In this document: positions 1 to 10,560 of the stretch, one piece after another
Position numbering within the stretch: the stretch's first letter is position 1
How the letters are laid out: each line of letters starts with the position of its first letter
Origin: Prosapia bicincta
Lineage: Eukaryota > Arthropoda > Insecta > Hemiptera > Cercopidae
Reading direction: 5' to 3'
DNA: 64,000 nt
Assembly: GCA_036971475.1 (NCBI GenBank)
Contig: JBAIZL010000008.1
Coordinates: forward strand, 32,833,212 to 32,897,211
Notes under the pieces: generated by a model
The model's database searches: none
Told to the model about the DNA's origin: nothing
The model's input: only the letters and a program-made list of their open reading frames with translations
Made by a program: the position numbers and the translations under genes

Positions 1-768
1 CTACGATATTTTGGAAAAAATTGTTCAAAACCACCAAATAGGATGATATCCACAAGATTTTATTTTGACTGAGGAAAGTTACTTTATTTTCAATTTAAAG
101 TAGGGTAAAAAATTCAGTGCGGAGGCGTAAGTTGTGAATGGGCGCGGAGTGATACAAATGATTCGTAACGTCACAGTGCGGAGCTTCGGCCACTGAGTGG
201 TACAGTGAAGTCACGTTTACCTTAAGTGTGTAGATATTTAAGAAACATTTTGGCTTAATTTTCATGGTTTTGCATACATATATTTAAATATACTTCTAAA
301 GTCTCCAGTTAGGATACATTTGATTTTAAATTTATACATTGCTATATACCAATATTAAAATATACTTAGAAAGTGTCCAGTCGGGTTAGATTTGGTTTTA
401 ATTTTATACATTAACTAAAAGGTTAAATGTATAAAATTAGAACCAAATCTATCCTGACTGGATATTTCATAGATATATTTCAATATAGATATATAAAATT
501 CACCTTCCCTGGCAATAACAAAAATAATAGTTATCAATATAATAGCTTCAAGACATGTTTTTGTTTCAAAAAGTTTAAGTTGCTAAAACACCAACTACAG
601 TTGTGACGTCACGAAACATTTGTACCACTGCGCCCGTTCACAACTTATGCCTCCGCACTGAATTTTTTACCCTACTTTAAATTGAAAAAAGTAACTTTCT
701 TCAGTAAAAAAAATCTTGTGGATATTGTCCTATTTGGTGGTTTTGAACAATTTTCCAAAATATCGTAG
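1..768. mobile_element. Foldback element with long terminal inverted repeats
   Basis: The first ~178 bases are the imperfect reverse complement of about 603-768. The outermost bases CTACGATATTTTGG match CCAAAATATCGTAG at 755-768. The inner part is also repetitive: a motif beginning CCAGT with a GGTTTTAATTTTATACATT tail occurs near 303 and 378, and again inverted near 425-465. No ORF is present, so this looks like a non-autonomous DNA transposon or MITE. The left end coincides with the window edge, so a target-site duplication cannot be checked and the element could extend further left. Confidence 0.7.
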
Positions 769-2114
769 GTGGCCGCTCTTATAAACAACTACCATTTTTT
801 AAATTATAGTAATAATAGTTTATATTTCTTTTTTATTTACTTATTTTCTCATGTTAACCAAACTTTACCTTGTGTTTAGTGATAATTTCTGGGCTAAAAA
901 TTATCTGGTTATCTTTTTTTTCCTTGTAAAATATTTATTCATTGTAAAATGGCACACAAACTTCAAAACTATCTGTAAATACGTGGGAAAAGCATAGACT
1001 TTGTATACAAAAGAATGGTGACTATGTACTCTGTGTAGTATTTATTGTCCAAATAGTTGCAAATTTAACCTAGAATACAGCACAATACACAGAATAACAA
1101 ATCATAAATGTCTGGTAGTGCTAATCTGAGAGAAACGGTAGAACGTACAAATACGGTAATGCTCCCGCTAGCCATTGCACGATCTCTCGTATTGGAATGT
1201 GAATACTAACCAAAGGGTTAATGAGTTTACTCAAATAACAAGATTATAAAGATTAAAACTTTAAAGCCAATTTATAAAGCCTTACTTCTTGCTTTTTATT
1301 TGACCAATTATATTATTACGTCATTGTACAGCATCTCTTGGATTAGCTTCCTCTCAATGATGTCTATCTCTCATGGTAGATTATCGATCTTAAGAAGTCT
1401 GTTATTGATTGAAGGGTGGTAATCTTTCTTTCTTCCATGCAGTTTCTGGCAGGACCACTAAGATATCCTTTATGCAATGTCAAGATTGGATGAATACCAA
1501 CTGCATCAATATGACACAAAACTTTGCTAATGCCAGTAATGGTCAATTTCATTTTCTTTCTTTCTAGCTTTTTATAGTCCTCTCTACAACAATAGTACAG
1601 CTTATAGATGTATAGCCATATCTGTTATAAACATAAATACATTCTGTCCTTGCCTGCATTGAATTTCTGTGTGTAGACACAAAGTATAGATTTAAAGTTA
1701 TCTTATCTAATTAAGTAAAGTTATACTATAATAATAAAAATCACCTTCGATTCTTAAAAATTGTAAACTTCTTATTTACACAGGAAAAATTTGCCTAAAA
1801 GTGCCAAGTTGACATTCAGTGGTTTTAAAGAGCTTAAACTGTGTGAATGTTCAGGGATTACTGTATAAAAAACAGTTTTAGGTTTCTATGCGAATTAAAA
1901 TTTTTAAAAAAATTAATGCTATTTGGTAAAATTGTACTTTTTATATAAATATTGACAAAAATACTGTAGTGTTATTGGGATATTATCTGTCTCTTATATT
2001 TTACTTATTTTATTTATTTGTTTGTTTACATTATATACCATTATTAAATAAAAATATATGTTTTTAATTCGTTGTAGAGTATATTTTTAAGTTTATTAAT
2101 GAATATTTTTCTAG
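769..2114. other. Intron of MED23, nothing recognised
   Basis: AT-rich sequence without a supportable exon or RNA gene. It ends with the splice acceptor TTTTTCTAG in front of the exon at 2115. Short ORFs on the minus strand here resemble nothing I know. Confidence 0.5.
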
Positions 2115-2223
2115 GTTTGTGACATCATGATTCACCGCAATCTAGAACTTTCTCCTCTGCCATCAGTCACAAAGTCTGTGGAAATACTTTTAGATCATCT
2201 TGGTTGTCTATATAAATTCCATG
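2115..2223 (+). CDS. MED23: MED23 exon (first visible), Mediator subunit 23
   Basis: Encodes VCDIMIHRNLELSPLP and then SVEILLDHLGCLYKFH, matching the conserved C-terminal half of MED23. This subunit belongs to the Mediator complex, which links DNA-bound activators to RNA polymerase II in the nucleus. The acceptor CTAG precedes 2115 and the donor GGTGAGAG starts at 2224. The exon ends one base into an Asp codon, completed by AT at 8142-8143. The earlier part of the gene lies left of the window. Identification rests on recognised homology over six consecutive exons that keep one reading frame. Confidence 0.9.
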
Positions 2224-2237
2224 GTGAGAGTTATATA

Positions 2238-2238
<1 letters not shown>

Positions 2239-2271
<33 letters not shown>
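2239..2271. repeat. (AT)n microsatellite
   Basis: Uninterrupted TA dinucleotides directly after the MED23 donor site, next to the left end of the PLE-A palindrome. Confidence 0.9.
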
Positions 2272-2272
<1 letters not shown>

Positions 2273-2382
2273 TAGAAATTTAAAATTATCCATTGTTTTT
2301 CCGTTGCACTGACTTTATGAAGCTAATAAATCACTAATTTTGAGTAATTTTATCCACCATTAAGTGCAATAATTTTACCTTG

Positions 2383-2425
2383 AGTGATGAGGTACCTTTC
2401 GGTCTTTGACCATTGTCGAATCACT
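2383..2425 (-). ncRNA. Hammerhead-like ribozyme fold, PLE-A tail copy
   Basis: In minus sense: stem I AGUGAU pairs with AUCACU. Between them lie core UCGACAA plus U, stem II GGUC-AAA-GACC, GAA, the perfect palindrome AGGUACCU (stem III by dimerisation) and an unpaired C. This is the arrangement described for minimal hammerheads of Penelope-like elements. The core departs from CUGANGA, so activity is uncertain. Confidence 0.5.
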
Positions 2426-2721
2426 GATTGTTCTCTGCTGTGGATGCTACGTCCGTGAAGTCGGTGTTTGTAGAAGTTACGCGCACTATTTCTTGATCTG
2501 TGTGTATGAGGTTTCTGTATAGTATGTCTTCTGTATATGTTGTTTGTAAATTCATTAAGTTGTTGTGTATGTTTTTATAAATGTGGTATTTTTCTAGTGA
2601 GTTTAGTTCTATTGGGTTGTTATTTATTTCCAGTATGGTTAGGTTATTTTCGTAATTTGTAATTTCGTGTTTATGGGAAATTAGGTGTGCTGCAACATTT
2701 GATACTTTAGAATTTTTATTT

Positions 2722-2767
<46 letters not shown>

Positions 2768-3060
2768 TAAAAATTCTAAAGTATCAAATGTTGCAGCACA
2801 CCTAATTTCCCATAAACACGAAATTACAAATTACGAAAATAACCTAACCATACTGGAAATAAATAACAACCCAATAGAACTAAACTCACTAGAAAAATAC
2901 CACATTTATAAAAACATACACAACAACTTAATGAATTTACAAACAACATATACAGAAGACATACTATACAGAAACCTCATACACACAGATCAAGAAATAG
3001 TGCGCGTAACTTCTACAAACACCGACTTCACGGACGTAGCATCCACAGCAGAGAACAATC

Positions 3061-3103
3061 AGTGATTCGACAATGGTCAAAGACCGAAAGGTACCTCATC
3101 ACT
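3061..3103 (+). ncRNA. Hammerhead-like ribozyme fold, PLE-A tail copy
   Basis: Plus-sense partner of the 2383-2425 copy in the palindrome, with the same stems and the perfect AGGTACCT palindrome. The TGA stop of the PLE-A reading frame (3062-3064) lies inside the 5' strand of stem I. Confidence 0.5.
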
Positions 3104-3171
3104 CAAGGTAAAATTATTGCACTTAATGGTGGATAAAATTACTCAAAATTAGTGATTTATTAGCTTCATAT

Positions 3172-3242
3172 ATATATATATATATATATATATGAATATA
3201 TATATATATATATATGAATATATATATATATATATATATATA

Positions 3243-3310
<68 letters not shown>
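3172..3310. repeat. (TA)n microsatellite, interrupted
   Basis: Long TA run with occasional ATGAATAT interruptions, between the tail of one PLE-A copy and a PLE-B 3' end. Confidence 0.9.
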
Positions 3311-3312
<2 letters not shown>

Positions 3313-3340
3313 GGTTAGTTTTGGTTGGTAAAGATTATTT

Positions 3341-3512
3341 AGATTTTTTGGACTAGGAGACTGACAGACTTACCTTGGTAAGAGTCCACTCTGTAGTCTT
3401 CAAATAGAAACACATAAAAGCACTTAAACAATGATATATTTCAACCACACAGTGGTCTTTGTCAATCGAAGAGAAAACACAAAAAGAAATATGAGAGAAT
3501 GAAATAAAATAA
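3341..3512 (-). mobile_element. PLE-B 3' end fragment
   Basis: Matches the 3' non-coding tail of the PLE-B copy at 32323-33921 in the same (minus) orientation, starting at AGATTTTTTGGACTAGG and ending at GAATGAAATAAAATAA. It is non-coding and 5'-truncated. A C-rich run follows at ~3549-3560. Confidence 0.8.
3429..3468 (-). ncRNA. Hammerhead-like ribozyme fold, PLE-B tail
   Basis: In minus sense: stem I CGAU/AUUG, core with GACAA, stem II GACCAC-UGU-GUGGUU, GAA, palindrome AUAUAU, unpaired C. Same element order as in the PLE-A tail with a different palindrome. The core is degenerate and may be one base short. Confidence 0.4.
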
Positions 3513-3589
3513 TTATTTTCAAATGATAATATTTCTTACTGAAACACCACCCCCCCCCCCAAAGCCAGAATGTGAAGAATATATATATA

Positions 3590-4140
3590 TGAAGTTAATA
3601 TATTACTATTGTAAGTAATTTTATCCACCTTACATAGGAAAAACAACCAGAACATTTAAAATAAGATTTGAAGAACATTATAGAGCATTCAAAAACAAAA
3701 ATTCAAAAGTATCAAATGTTGCAGCACACCTAATATCTCATAAACATGAAATAACAAATTACGAAAATAACCTAACCATACTTGAAATAAATAACAACCC
3801 AATAGAACTAAACTCACTAGAAAAATACCACATTTATAAAAACATACACAACAATTTAATGAATCTACAAACAACATATACAGAAGACATACTATATAAA
3901 AACGTCATACACACAGATCAAGAGAAAGTGCGTGTAACGTCAACAAATACCAATATCACAGACCGAACATCTACAACAGAAAAACATCAGTGATTCGACA
4001 ATGGTCAAGTGACCGAAAGGTGCCTCATCACTCAAGGTAAAATTATTGCACTTAATGGTGGATGAAATTACTTACAATAGTAATATATTAACTTCATAAA
4101 GTCAGTGCAACGGAAAAACAATGGATAACGTTAAATATCA
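3590..4140 (+). pseudogene. PLE-A 3' fragment with GIY-YIG C-terminus
   Basis: 3590-3630 is an inverted copy of the PLE-A tail. It joins directly to plus-sense coding sequence that starts inside the GIY-YIG endonuclease at YIGKTTRTFKIRFEEHYRAF and runs through NVAAHLISHKHEI to TEKHQ and a TGA at 3990-3992. The non-coding tail (to ~4104) and the ATG region of a following copy (ATGGATAACGTTAAATATC) then run into an AT repeat. The reverse transcriptase part is absent. It differs from the complete PLE-A (29224-31797) at several residues, so it is a somewhat older copy. Confidence 0.85.
3989..4032 (+). ncRNA. Hammerhead-like ribozyme fold, PLE-A tail copy
   Basis: Same fold as at 3061-3103, but stem II here is GGUC-AAGU-GACC and can extend to five pairs (GGUCA/UGACC). 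Stem III is the wobble palindrome AGGUGCCU. The stem is kept although the loop changed. Confidence 0.5.
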
Positions 4141-4141
4141 A

Positions 4142-4182
<41 letters not shown>

Positions 4183-4261
4183 TATAATATATTTGTTGTA
4201 ATTACTTATAATCTATATACTTATATATATAATGCACAATGTAAAATATCAATACATATAT

Positions 4262-4307
4262 AATGGTGGATAAAATTACTTACAATAGTAATATATTAAC
4301 TTCATAT
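4262..4307 (+). mobile_element. PLE-A tail fragment
   Basis: A short plus-sense piece of the PLE-A tail (AATGGTGGATAAAATTACTT and the following AACTTCAT) between AT repeats and a PLE-B copy. A related start fragment, resembling the PLE-A ATG region, lies just before it at ~4235-4255. Confidence 0.6.
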
Positions 4308-4309
4308 AT

Positions 4310-5051
4310 ACATATTTCAACCACACAGTGGTCTTTGTCAATCGAAGAGAAAACACAAAAAGAAATATGAGAGAATGAAATAAAATAATTGTAATCACAG
4401 ATTGTGTAGAGTAGAAATCAGATGTCACAGATTAAAGATATATATATATTGTTTCCATGAACATATGAGTGATTATAGTTTATATAAGTCTGTCAGGGGA
4501 AAAGAGATAAGGCTATTTGGGGGGAAAAAAAATGAATGGATTAATTTGATGTTGAGGTTAGAGGATTCTCTGGACTTGGTATACCACTGGTATGATAGTT
4601 CCCATCTTCTCAGTTTTGAGGGATTGCAATCAGGGGGGAGTGATATAATTATTTTTGTGGTATAGCAGTCATCAAAAGTTGTGATGTTGTGTCTCGCAGC
4701 ATGTTGAGCTGTTGGTCTATCCATATTCATAATTTTAACATCATGTCTGTGGCCATTCATTCTAATATTTAGACCATCCATGGTCAGGCCTATGTACTGT
4801 GCTGAGCAAAGTTTACATTGTAGCTGGTATATGACATTTTTCGATGTACAATTATGATGACCCTGTATTTTGAAGACCATTTTTGTTGTTTGGCTGTTGA
4901 AACTATTTGCTGAGGGGTGTATTGGACATGTCTTGCATCTAGGTCTATTGCATGGGAAGGAGCCATGAGGAAGTTTGTGTGGTTTCTCTGCATCAGGGTC
5001 TGGTAGTTTAGGATGTACTAGGATGTTTTTCAAGTTGGGAGGTTGCTTGTA

Positions 5052-5054
<3 letters not shown>
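4310..5054 (-). pseudogene. PLE-B 3' half fragment with GIY-YIG domain
   Basis: Minus-strand frame of 186 codons (5033 down to 4473): a Cys-rich segment FPCNRPRCKTCPIHPSANSF, then the GIY-YIG endonuclease part VIYQLQCKLCSAQYIGLTMD, then the tail DCNPSKLRRWELSYQWYTK. The Trp-Glu-Leu stretch shows that the stop at the same place in the 32323-33921 copy is a mutation. The reverse transcriptase portion is missing, and the right end runs into an AT repeat at ~5055. The 3' tail is cut near 4310, in the middle of the ribozyme-like region. Confidence 0.8.

Positions 5055-5104
<50 letters not shown>
5055..5104. repeat. (AT)n microsatellite
   Basis: TA dinucleotide run joining a PLE-B fragment to a PLE-A palindrome. 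A second TA run, ~5350-5395, closes the palindrome on the other side. Confidence 0.9.
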
Positions 5105-5105
<1 letters not shown>

Positions 5106-5111
<6 letters not shown>

Positions 5112-5345
5112 TCCATTGTTTTTCCGTTGCACTGACTTTATGAAGTTAATAAATTACCAATTTTGAGTAATTTTATCCACCATTAAGTGCAATAATTTTA
5201 CCTTGAGTGATGAGGCACCTTTCGGTCTTTGACCATTGTTGAGTGATTCGACAATGGTCAAAGACCGAAAGGTGCCTCATCACTCAAGGTAAAATTATTG
5301 CACTTAATGGTGGATAAAATTACTCAAAATTGGTAATTTATTAAC

Positions 5346-5351
<6 letters not shown>
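5106..5351. mobile_element. PLE-A tails head to head (short palindrome)
   Basis: 5106-5240 is a minus-sense tail with the ATG region of a following copy. 5241-5351 is the same tail in plus sense. The arms meet near 5240 with no spacer, and one arm is cut inside the ribozyme-like segment. No protein-coding part remains. Confidence 0.8.
5242..5284 (+). ncRNA. Hammerhead-like ribozyme fold, PLE-A tail copy
   Basis: Complete fold with stem I AGUGAU/AUCACU, stem II GGUC-AAA-GACC, GAA and AGGUGCCU. The opposite arm (5206-5240) holds only part of it. Confidence 0.45.
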
Positions 5352-5395
<44 letters not shown>

Positions 5396-5397
<2 letters not shown>

Positions 5398-8141
5398 AAT
5401 AATTGGTATATTCTCTTTTATAAATCTTAATAAAATTTATAAGTTAAAAGAAATAACGATTCAATGCTGCTTTTGTTACAATAAATTTTTAATATCTTAA
5501 TATGACATTCCTTATTTTCTTTTACAAAGTCACTTACTAATTACAAATTCTTATTTCCTCCACAAAGAATTACAAAAATTAAGGTTTATTAGCCTAAGTC
5601 TAAAATTTGTTTATGGCAGCAAGAAGTTTAGTTATAAATTTTAATATTAATTGAATTTGATTTAATTACTTCAATTTGAGCTTGAGCTCTCTTTATCTCG
5701 GGTTAATAGGTGGGTTTTCTAAATTTTGAATAATAAAATTTGAGTTGGCACTTTCAAAAAAATATCTAAGTTACAATTCTTACAAGCTAAAATTTTTTAC
5801 AAGTTATTTGGTTTCTAATTAAATAATTTCCTGAATAATGTCTTCTTAATCGATCAGTTCAATGATTTGGCTTAATGTTATTCTGTAATTAGGATTGAAT
5901 ACGATACTACACTTTCCGCACCAGTTAAAAAAATAAAATTTCTACAGCCAATTCTGAACACGTCTTCCTCGTTCAAATGCTCTGTTCCAACTCCTACTGA
6001 CGCTCCCTTTTTTAGCAACAAAAATGGCCAAGTCGTGAATTTCCGCTATTTTCTCGTTTATTCCTTGTAAGTAACAGCTTTACGGATGTCAAGTTCACCG
6101 CCTCTGGTACACTTCTTCTTCTTAACAACTGCACTTAAATTTCTTTGCAAAACAATTGCATTTAAATCCCAAACTGTTTTAGATTATATCTCCACGAGAA
6201 ATATTTAAAACGAATATCTTTTGCCGGTCATGCGCACGCAACTCTACAAATCCGTTCACCATCTTGTTTACTTCAGAACATTCACTAGCTTGCTGTTTGA
6301 AAGTTTTAAGTGTATTTATATCGTTCTATTGTTCTATTTAAATTGTTATCTATCAATTACTTCTAATACATTTTCTTATAAATAGTGATTTGTGTGTTTT
6401 TTTTTCTTTTTATATAAAATCTTGTGATTAGATCTAAAATGTGGCCGTGTGCATTTTCTACACAAGTGAAATTAGGTTATGTTTACATTTCGTTCCTGGT
6501 ATATTTTAGTAATTTTTTACATACTGAATTTAATTATATATATTTATCTTATTTTGTAAGTGCCTTTTATATATATACTACTTCAAAATGTTACAATATC
6601 AACTTCATAAAGTCAGTGCAACGGAAAAATAATGGACAACGTAAAATATCAATACATATATATATATATATAATAATTAAGTGCTTTTATGTGTTTCTAT
6701 TTCAAGACTACAGAGTGGACTCTTACCAAGGTAAGTCTGTCAGTCTCCTAGTCCAAAAAATCTATATATATATATAGTTATTTTGCTCGTGTGTGTGTTG
6801 TAAAGAAGCCAAAACTAAGTGATTATTACTCTTCTGTTTACTTCATAAAATCATCACAGATGGCCTCATTAGAGACTGCAGATTCTTTGCTATTTTAGAA
6901 AACTTTCCCTTAAGAAATTACACAACTTATGTCTGTAGAATGCTGTGGGCCATGATCCAATACACATAGTAAGACCGTGCGTAATAAAACTTTTAGAAAG
7001 TTTGATCATTTTTGAAAGAAAATATTGAATGCAAAACAGTGTAAACAAGTAGAATAGAATTGAAAACAAGCTGGACAAATAGGGCATGGAATTGTTAAGT
7101 GTATGACACACATCAACTATGTTCTGAAGTTTCAACATTATACAGTATTTATTTTGTGTGTTAGCAGTCACCGGGAAATATCTGCATTTTGCAATTTTGA
7201 TCTTTCTCAGAAATAAATGTGCACAATAGGAAGTAAAACATTTGTTGTTACCACAGAGCAAGTACAGTGAGAGCTATAATTTCTATACAATGCCAGACTG
7301 AACTGAAACTTCTTTCCAATAAAATGGTTTAAAAGCTCAGTTGTAGCATTATAAAATTAAGTTTTAAGTAAAGTAAATACAATGTTAGTACATTATAGTA
7401 AAATTTCATTACAAAAAAATGTTTTTCATACAAGTGCTTCAGTTTAAATAAAAAACTACAGATCCTAAAAGAACTTGAAAACAGGTGATAAACAAATAGA
7501 ATATTGTAATCTAACTTCAAAATAATGGAAATTTTTTTGTCATGAATTAATAATCCTTAAGAAACAATATAAAAAACAAATTTGTAATTCAAACATAAAA
7601 ACACATTAATACATACTTCATTTGTACTTATGATTATATTGATGAAGTTTTAACAGTTTTGGTTGACTTTAATTTGACAGATTCTAAAAAAACAAACTAA
7701 TGGAGAACATAATTATTTTTAAAAGAAAATAACAATAATAAATTGATTTCTAATATAATTGTATTTCCGAACCCAGTACTGATCTAAATAATAATTAATA
7801 AGTCCGCTTTTATAATGAACAGTTGTGGACTTTATAGTAATTAAGAAAAAATGTTTTCAGAATATATCTTTTTAAAACAATGTCATTATAAAATTTATTT
7901 TGGCCTTCTCAAAATGTATATTACAGTATTAAAATTGATTTAAAGTAATTCATTTTAAAAAATTATTATAAATAACAAAATGTTTGAAATTTGTATATTT
8001 TACAATTTTTAAAAATATTTGTTTCAAGTGACTAGATTACAGTTTAGTTATTTTTGTTTAGTTTTATTTAATACAGAAAGTAGATTTATTTAAAATTGTC
8101 GTATAACATTTGTTGTAAAAGTAATCAACTTAATTTTTCAG
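5396..8141. other. MED23 intron with two small PLE fragments
   Basis: AT-rich intron. The PLE pieces are a plus-sense PLE-A start region at ~6601-6650 (GTCAGTGCAACGGAAAAATA and ATGGACAAC) and a plus-sense PLE-B 3' end at ~6674-6766 (GTGCTTTTATGTGTTTCTAT onward), separated by TA repeats. I recognise nothing else. ORFs of 60-120 codons here are low-complexity. Confidence 0.6.
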
Positions 8142-8369
8142 ATCGTCCCGTTACCTATCTATATAATACTCTGCATTATTATGAGCGCAACCTCCGTGAT
8201 CGTCCATTACTCAAACGTCGCTTAGTATCTGCTGTATTGGGTTCACTGAATGATATTAGGGCTCCTGGTTGGAGTTTATCAGAGCCTTATTACAGTTACA
8301 TGACAGATAAAATGAATTGGATCCCAGATTTAGACTATTACATTCAGCTAGTCCGAAGGCTAGTGAACA
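8142..8369 (+). CDS. MED23: MED23 exon
   Basis: Acceptor TTTTTCAG precedes 8142. The first two bases complete the Asp codon begun at 2223. The exon reads DRPVTYLYNTLHYYERNLRD and continues through SAVLGSLNDIRAPGWSLSEP to YYIQLVRRLVN, a well conserved MED23 stretch. The donor is GTATCC (8370), and the exon ends one base into a Thr codon. The reading frame runs on past the donor to a stop at 8393-8395, but the next exon restores the MED23 alignment, so that extension is intronic. Confidence 0.93.
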
Positions 8370-9322
8370 GTATCCTTTGTAATCTGTTATATTAGGTTTT
8401 CTATTCTTGTACACATGATGAAATAGAAGCACACTTTTTGCAAAGGTCTAATGGTTTACCATCTGTTAATTATGTTTAACATTAATATCTAATATCAGTG
8501 TGATGGAATTTTTTAAAAGTTTTAGTCTAGTGTTTCTTTAATTCATGTTAAAATTTAAAATTAAATACAAATTGATCTATAAGTATTTTTCATTCCTTTT
8601 TGGTGATTTGAACTCTTGACCTTTGCAACAAAAAATACCTATTGTATGTTATTAAATGTACATAGACAAATATAATCCACAAAAACTTTATTTTGTCCTG
8701 ATGTACATTTCGATTGCAAAGAAATCATCAACAGAAGAAATTACTACAACTGCATTTTATCTGTTACATTCAAAATACATTAGTCCCTCGCTATTTGGCA
8801 AAATTACGGGATATCCCGCTAATATGTATCATATTTAAAATAAAAGAAAGACAGTATAGTTACTTATCACAAAGAAATCTGATTATTCCCAAACATCTGT
8901 TAAACTGTACTCAGAAGATAGGCATTCCTTGTTTATGACAAGTTTGCGTTATTGTCACTAAAGACATCAATGAGTTAATCCGGCGCCCGCATCCAACTCC
9001 ATATTCAAGTTTAGCATTACTTATTTTTACTTACTGTTAATTTAAAAGTTTAGTTTTTGAAATTCAAACATCGATAATCATATCCGGTGGCCATAACTAA
9101 CTCGGATTTTGTTTTTCTTGTCAGTTATTAAATAGATGTTGCACTCAAAATGCACAAAATGTGGATTGCATTATAATGCACAGAGAAAAGAAAATAAACC
9201 GCTATTAAAACTATTTCTCATTTCTCTTATATGCTATAAAAAATTATACAAATATATTTTACTACGTAAATAGGTGTTTAGATCATTTTTACAGAATATA
9301 ATTTCTTAACAAAAAAAAACAG
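8370..9322. other. MED23 intron, nothing recognised
   Basis: AT-rich, without repeats or homology that I can name. Two overlapping small plus-strand ORFs (8656-8938) show no conserved features. Confidence 0.5.
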
Positions 9323-9482
9323 CTATGTCTGGCTCTGCACAGTTCCCTGCCACTGATTGGAGGTTCAATGAGTTTCCTAATCCAGCAGCACATGCACTGT
9401 ACATGACTTGTGTGGAATTAATGGCTGTTCCTGTTGTACCAGCTGTAGTAGGAGCAAGTTTACTTGATGTCATTGCTAAAGG
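9323..9482 (+). CDS. MED23: MED23 exon
   Basis: The acceptor AAAAACAG has an A-run instead of a pyrimidine tract, which is unusual. The exon reads TMSGSAQFPATDWRFNEFPN, then PAAHALYMTCVELMA and ASLLDVIAKG. DWRFNEFPNPAAHAL is a hallmark block of MED23. The donor is GTGAGAAT at 9483. The exon ends two bases into a Gly codon, completed by A at 20452. Confidence 0.93.
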
Positions 9483-9660
9483 GTGAGAATATTTCATTAT
9501 ATGTAAAAGTCTAAAATACATTCAATCTAGTTATTTACAGATGGTTTGTAATGATCCTCAGATATATTGCTCCTATACTCTTTAATTTCTTGATCTTTTA
9601 ATTATAGCACCAACTTGCTGCTGATAATAAATGCACTGGATTTGTAAATGTTATGTCTTG

Positions 9661-10560
9661 ATGAAGGAAGGAGTGGGAGTTAGCTTTAGTGGACTGAGCC
9701 ACCAAGACAGATTCTCCTAGAAGATTACAACTATGTTTTCCAGGCAGAGGTGCCCATGATCAAACTACTGTATGTGCTGAGGAAATAATAGGCTGTAGCA
9801 AGTGGGGTAAGCCCGTCTAGATTTGCTTGGACAGTCAAGCCGCTTTGAAGGCTTTAGGTAAGGTTAGTCACAGCTTTGAGCTGGTTGCTGGGGATATAGC
9901 TTCTCTAGCAAAGCTGGGTAAGTATAATTGGCTCAACCTAAACTGGATTCCAGGACATTCAGGCTGGATAGGAAATGAGAGAGCGGATGCCTTAGCAAAA
10001 CAAGGATGTCTAACTCAAGGACCGCTACTGAGGGCAGTGGACATGCCGCCTCAGAAGGGGCGCAAGAAAACCACGGCACATATAGATAGGTTGCGCAGGG
10101 AAGAATGGAATGTGACTTTGGGGTGCAACAAATCCAAGGTACAGTGGGGATACTCAGGAGACATGTGGGGCAAAGAACTACTCTCCTTAAGTAGATCTCA
10201 ACTCAGAGTTACTGCAGAGCTGGTCACAAGGAATGGGAATCTCAGAGAGTTTCAATACAAAATTGGAAGATCTAGGTCCCCTGTGTGCAAGAGGTGTGAT
10301 GAGGACCAAAAGGAAAGCCCATTCCACTTGCTATGTGATTGCTCTGCATTGGGAGCTGCAAGAAGAAAGTGGTCTAGCTGGCAGGTATGTACACCAAAGG
10401 ATATCCTAAGATTTAGCATCAGGTGATTATTTGGATTCTGAAAAAAGGTAGGTATCCTTCAAGGTAAGCCTGTGGTAGAAATAGGAAGAGAGTACAAAGG
10501 AGCTGTAGCTAAGTGTTCTACACTGAAAATGTCCCTCTGAGTTTCTAATAAAATAAATTT
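9661..10560 (+). pseudogene. LINE 3' end, RNase H domain remnant
   Basis: The reading frame from 9827 to 10426 encodes an RNase H domain (DSQAALKAL, then WIPGHSGWIGNERADALAKQ) followed by a Cys/His segment (CKRCDEDQKESPFHLLCDC), as at the C-terminus of non-LTR retrotransposons of the I/R1/LOA kind. The domain starts earlier, near 9661 (MKEGVGVSFSGLS), but is broken by stops and at least one frameshift near 9720-9820. Beyond the stop at 10424 the frame continues with another stop (GKPVVEIGREYKGAVAKC) to TGA at ~10540, then AATAAAATAAA. It is 5'-truncated with no reverse transcriptase left, and lies within a MED23 intron. The clade assignment is tentative. Confidence 0.8.

Larger units (their letters stand above)
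2283..3171. mobile_element. PLE-A, two 3' ends head to head (palindrome)
   Basis: 2283-2718 (minus sense) and 2763-3171 (plus sense) are near-perfect reverse complements. Each arm encodes the last ~95 residues of the PLE-A protein (SNVAAHLISHKHEITNYENN to ENNQ, stop at 3062-3064 on the plus arm) followed by the non-coding tail. The left arm runs on past the tail into the start of a following copy (ATGGATAAT on minus), the tandem layout that gives PLEs their pseudo-LTRs. A run of 39 T (2724-2762) sits at the centre. Both arms are 5'-truncated and non-functional. Confidence 0.85.

Noticed and set aside
4402..4665. 87-codon plus ORF
   Set aside because: Antisense shadow of the PLE-B fragment.
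5206..5240. Eighth PLE-A ribozyme-like copy
   Set aside because: Cut by the palindrome junction. Stem I and part of the core are missing on this arm.
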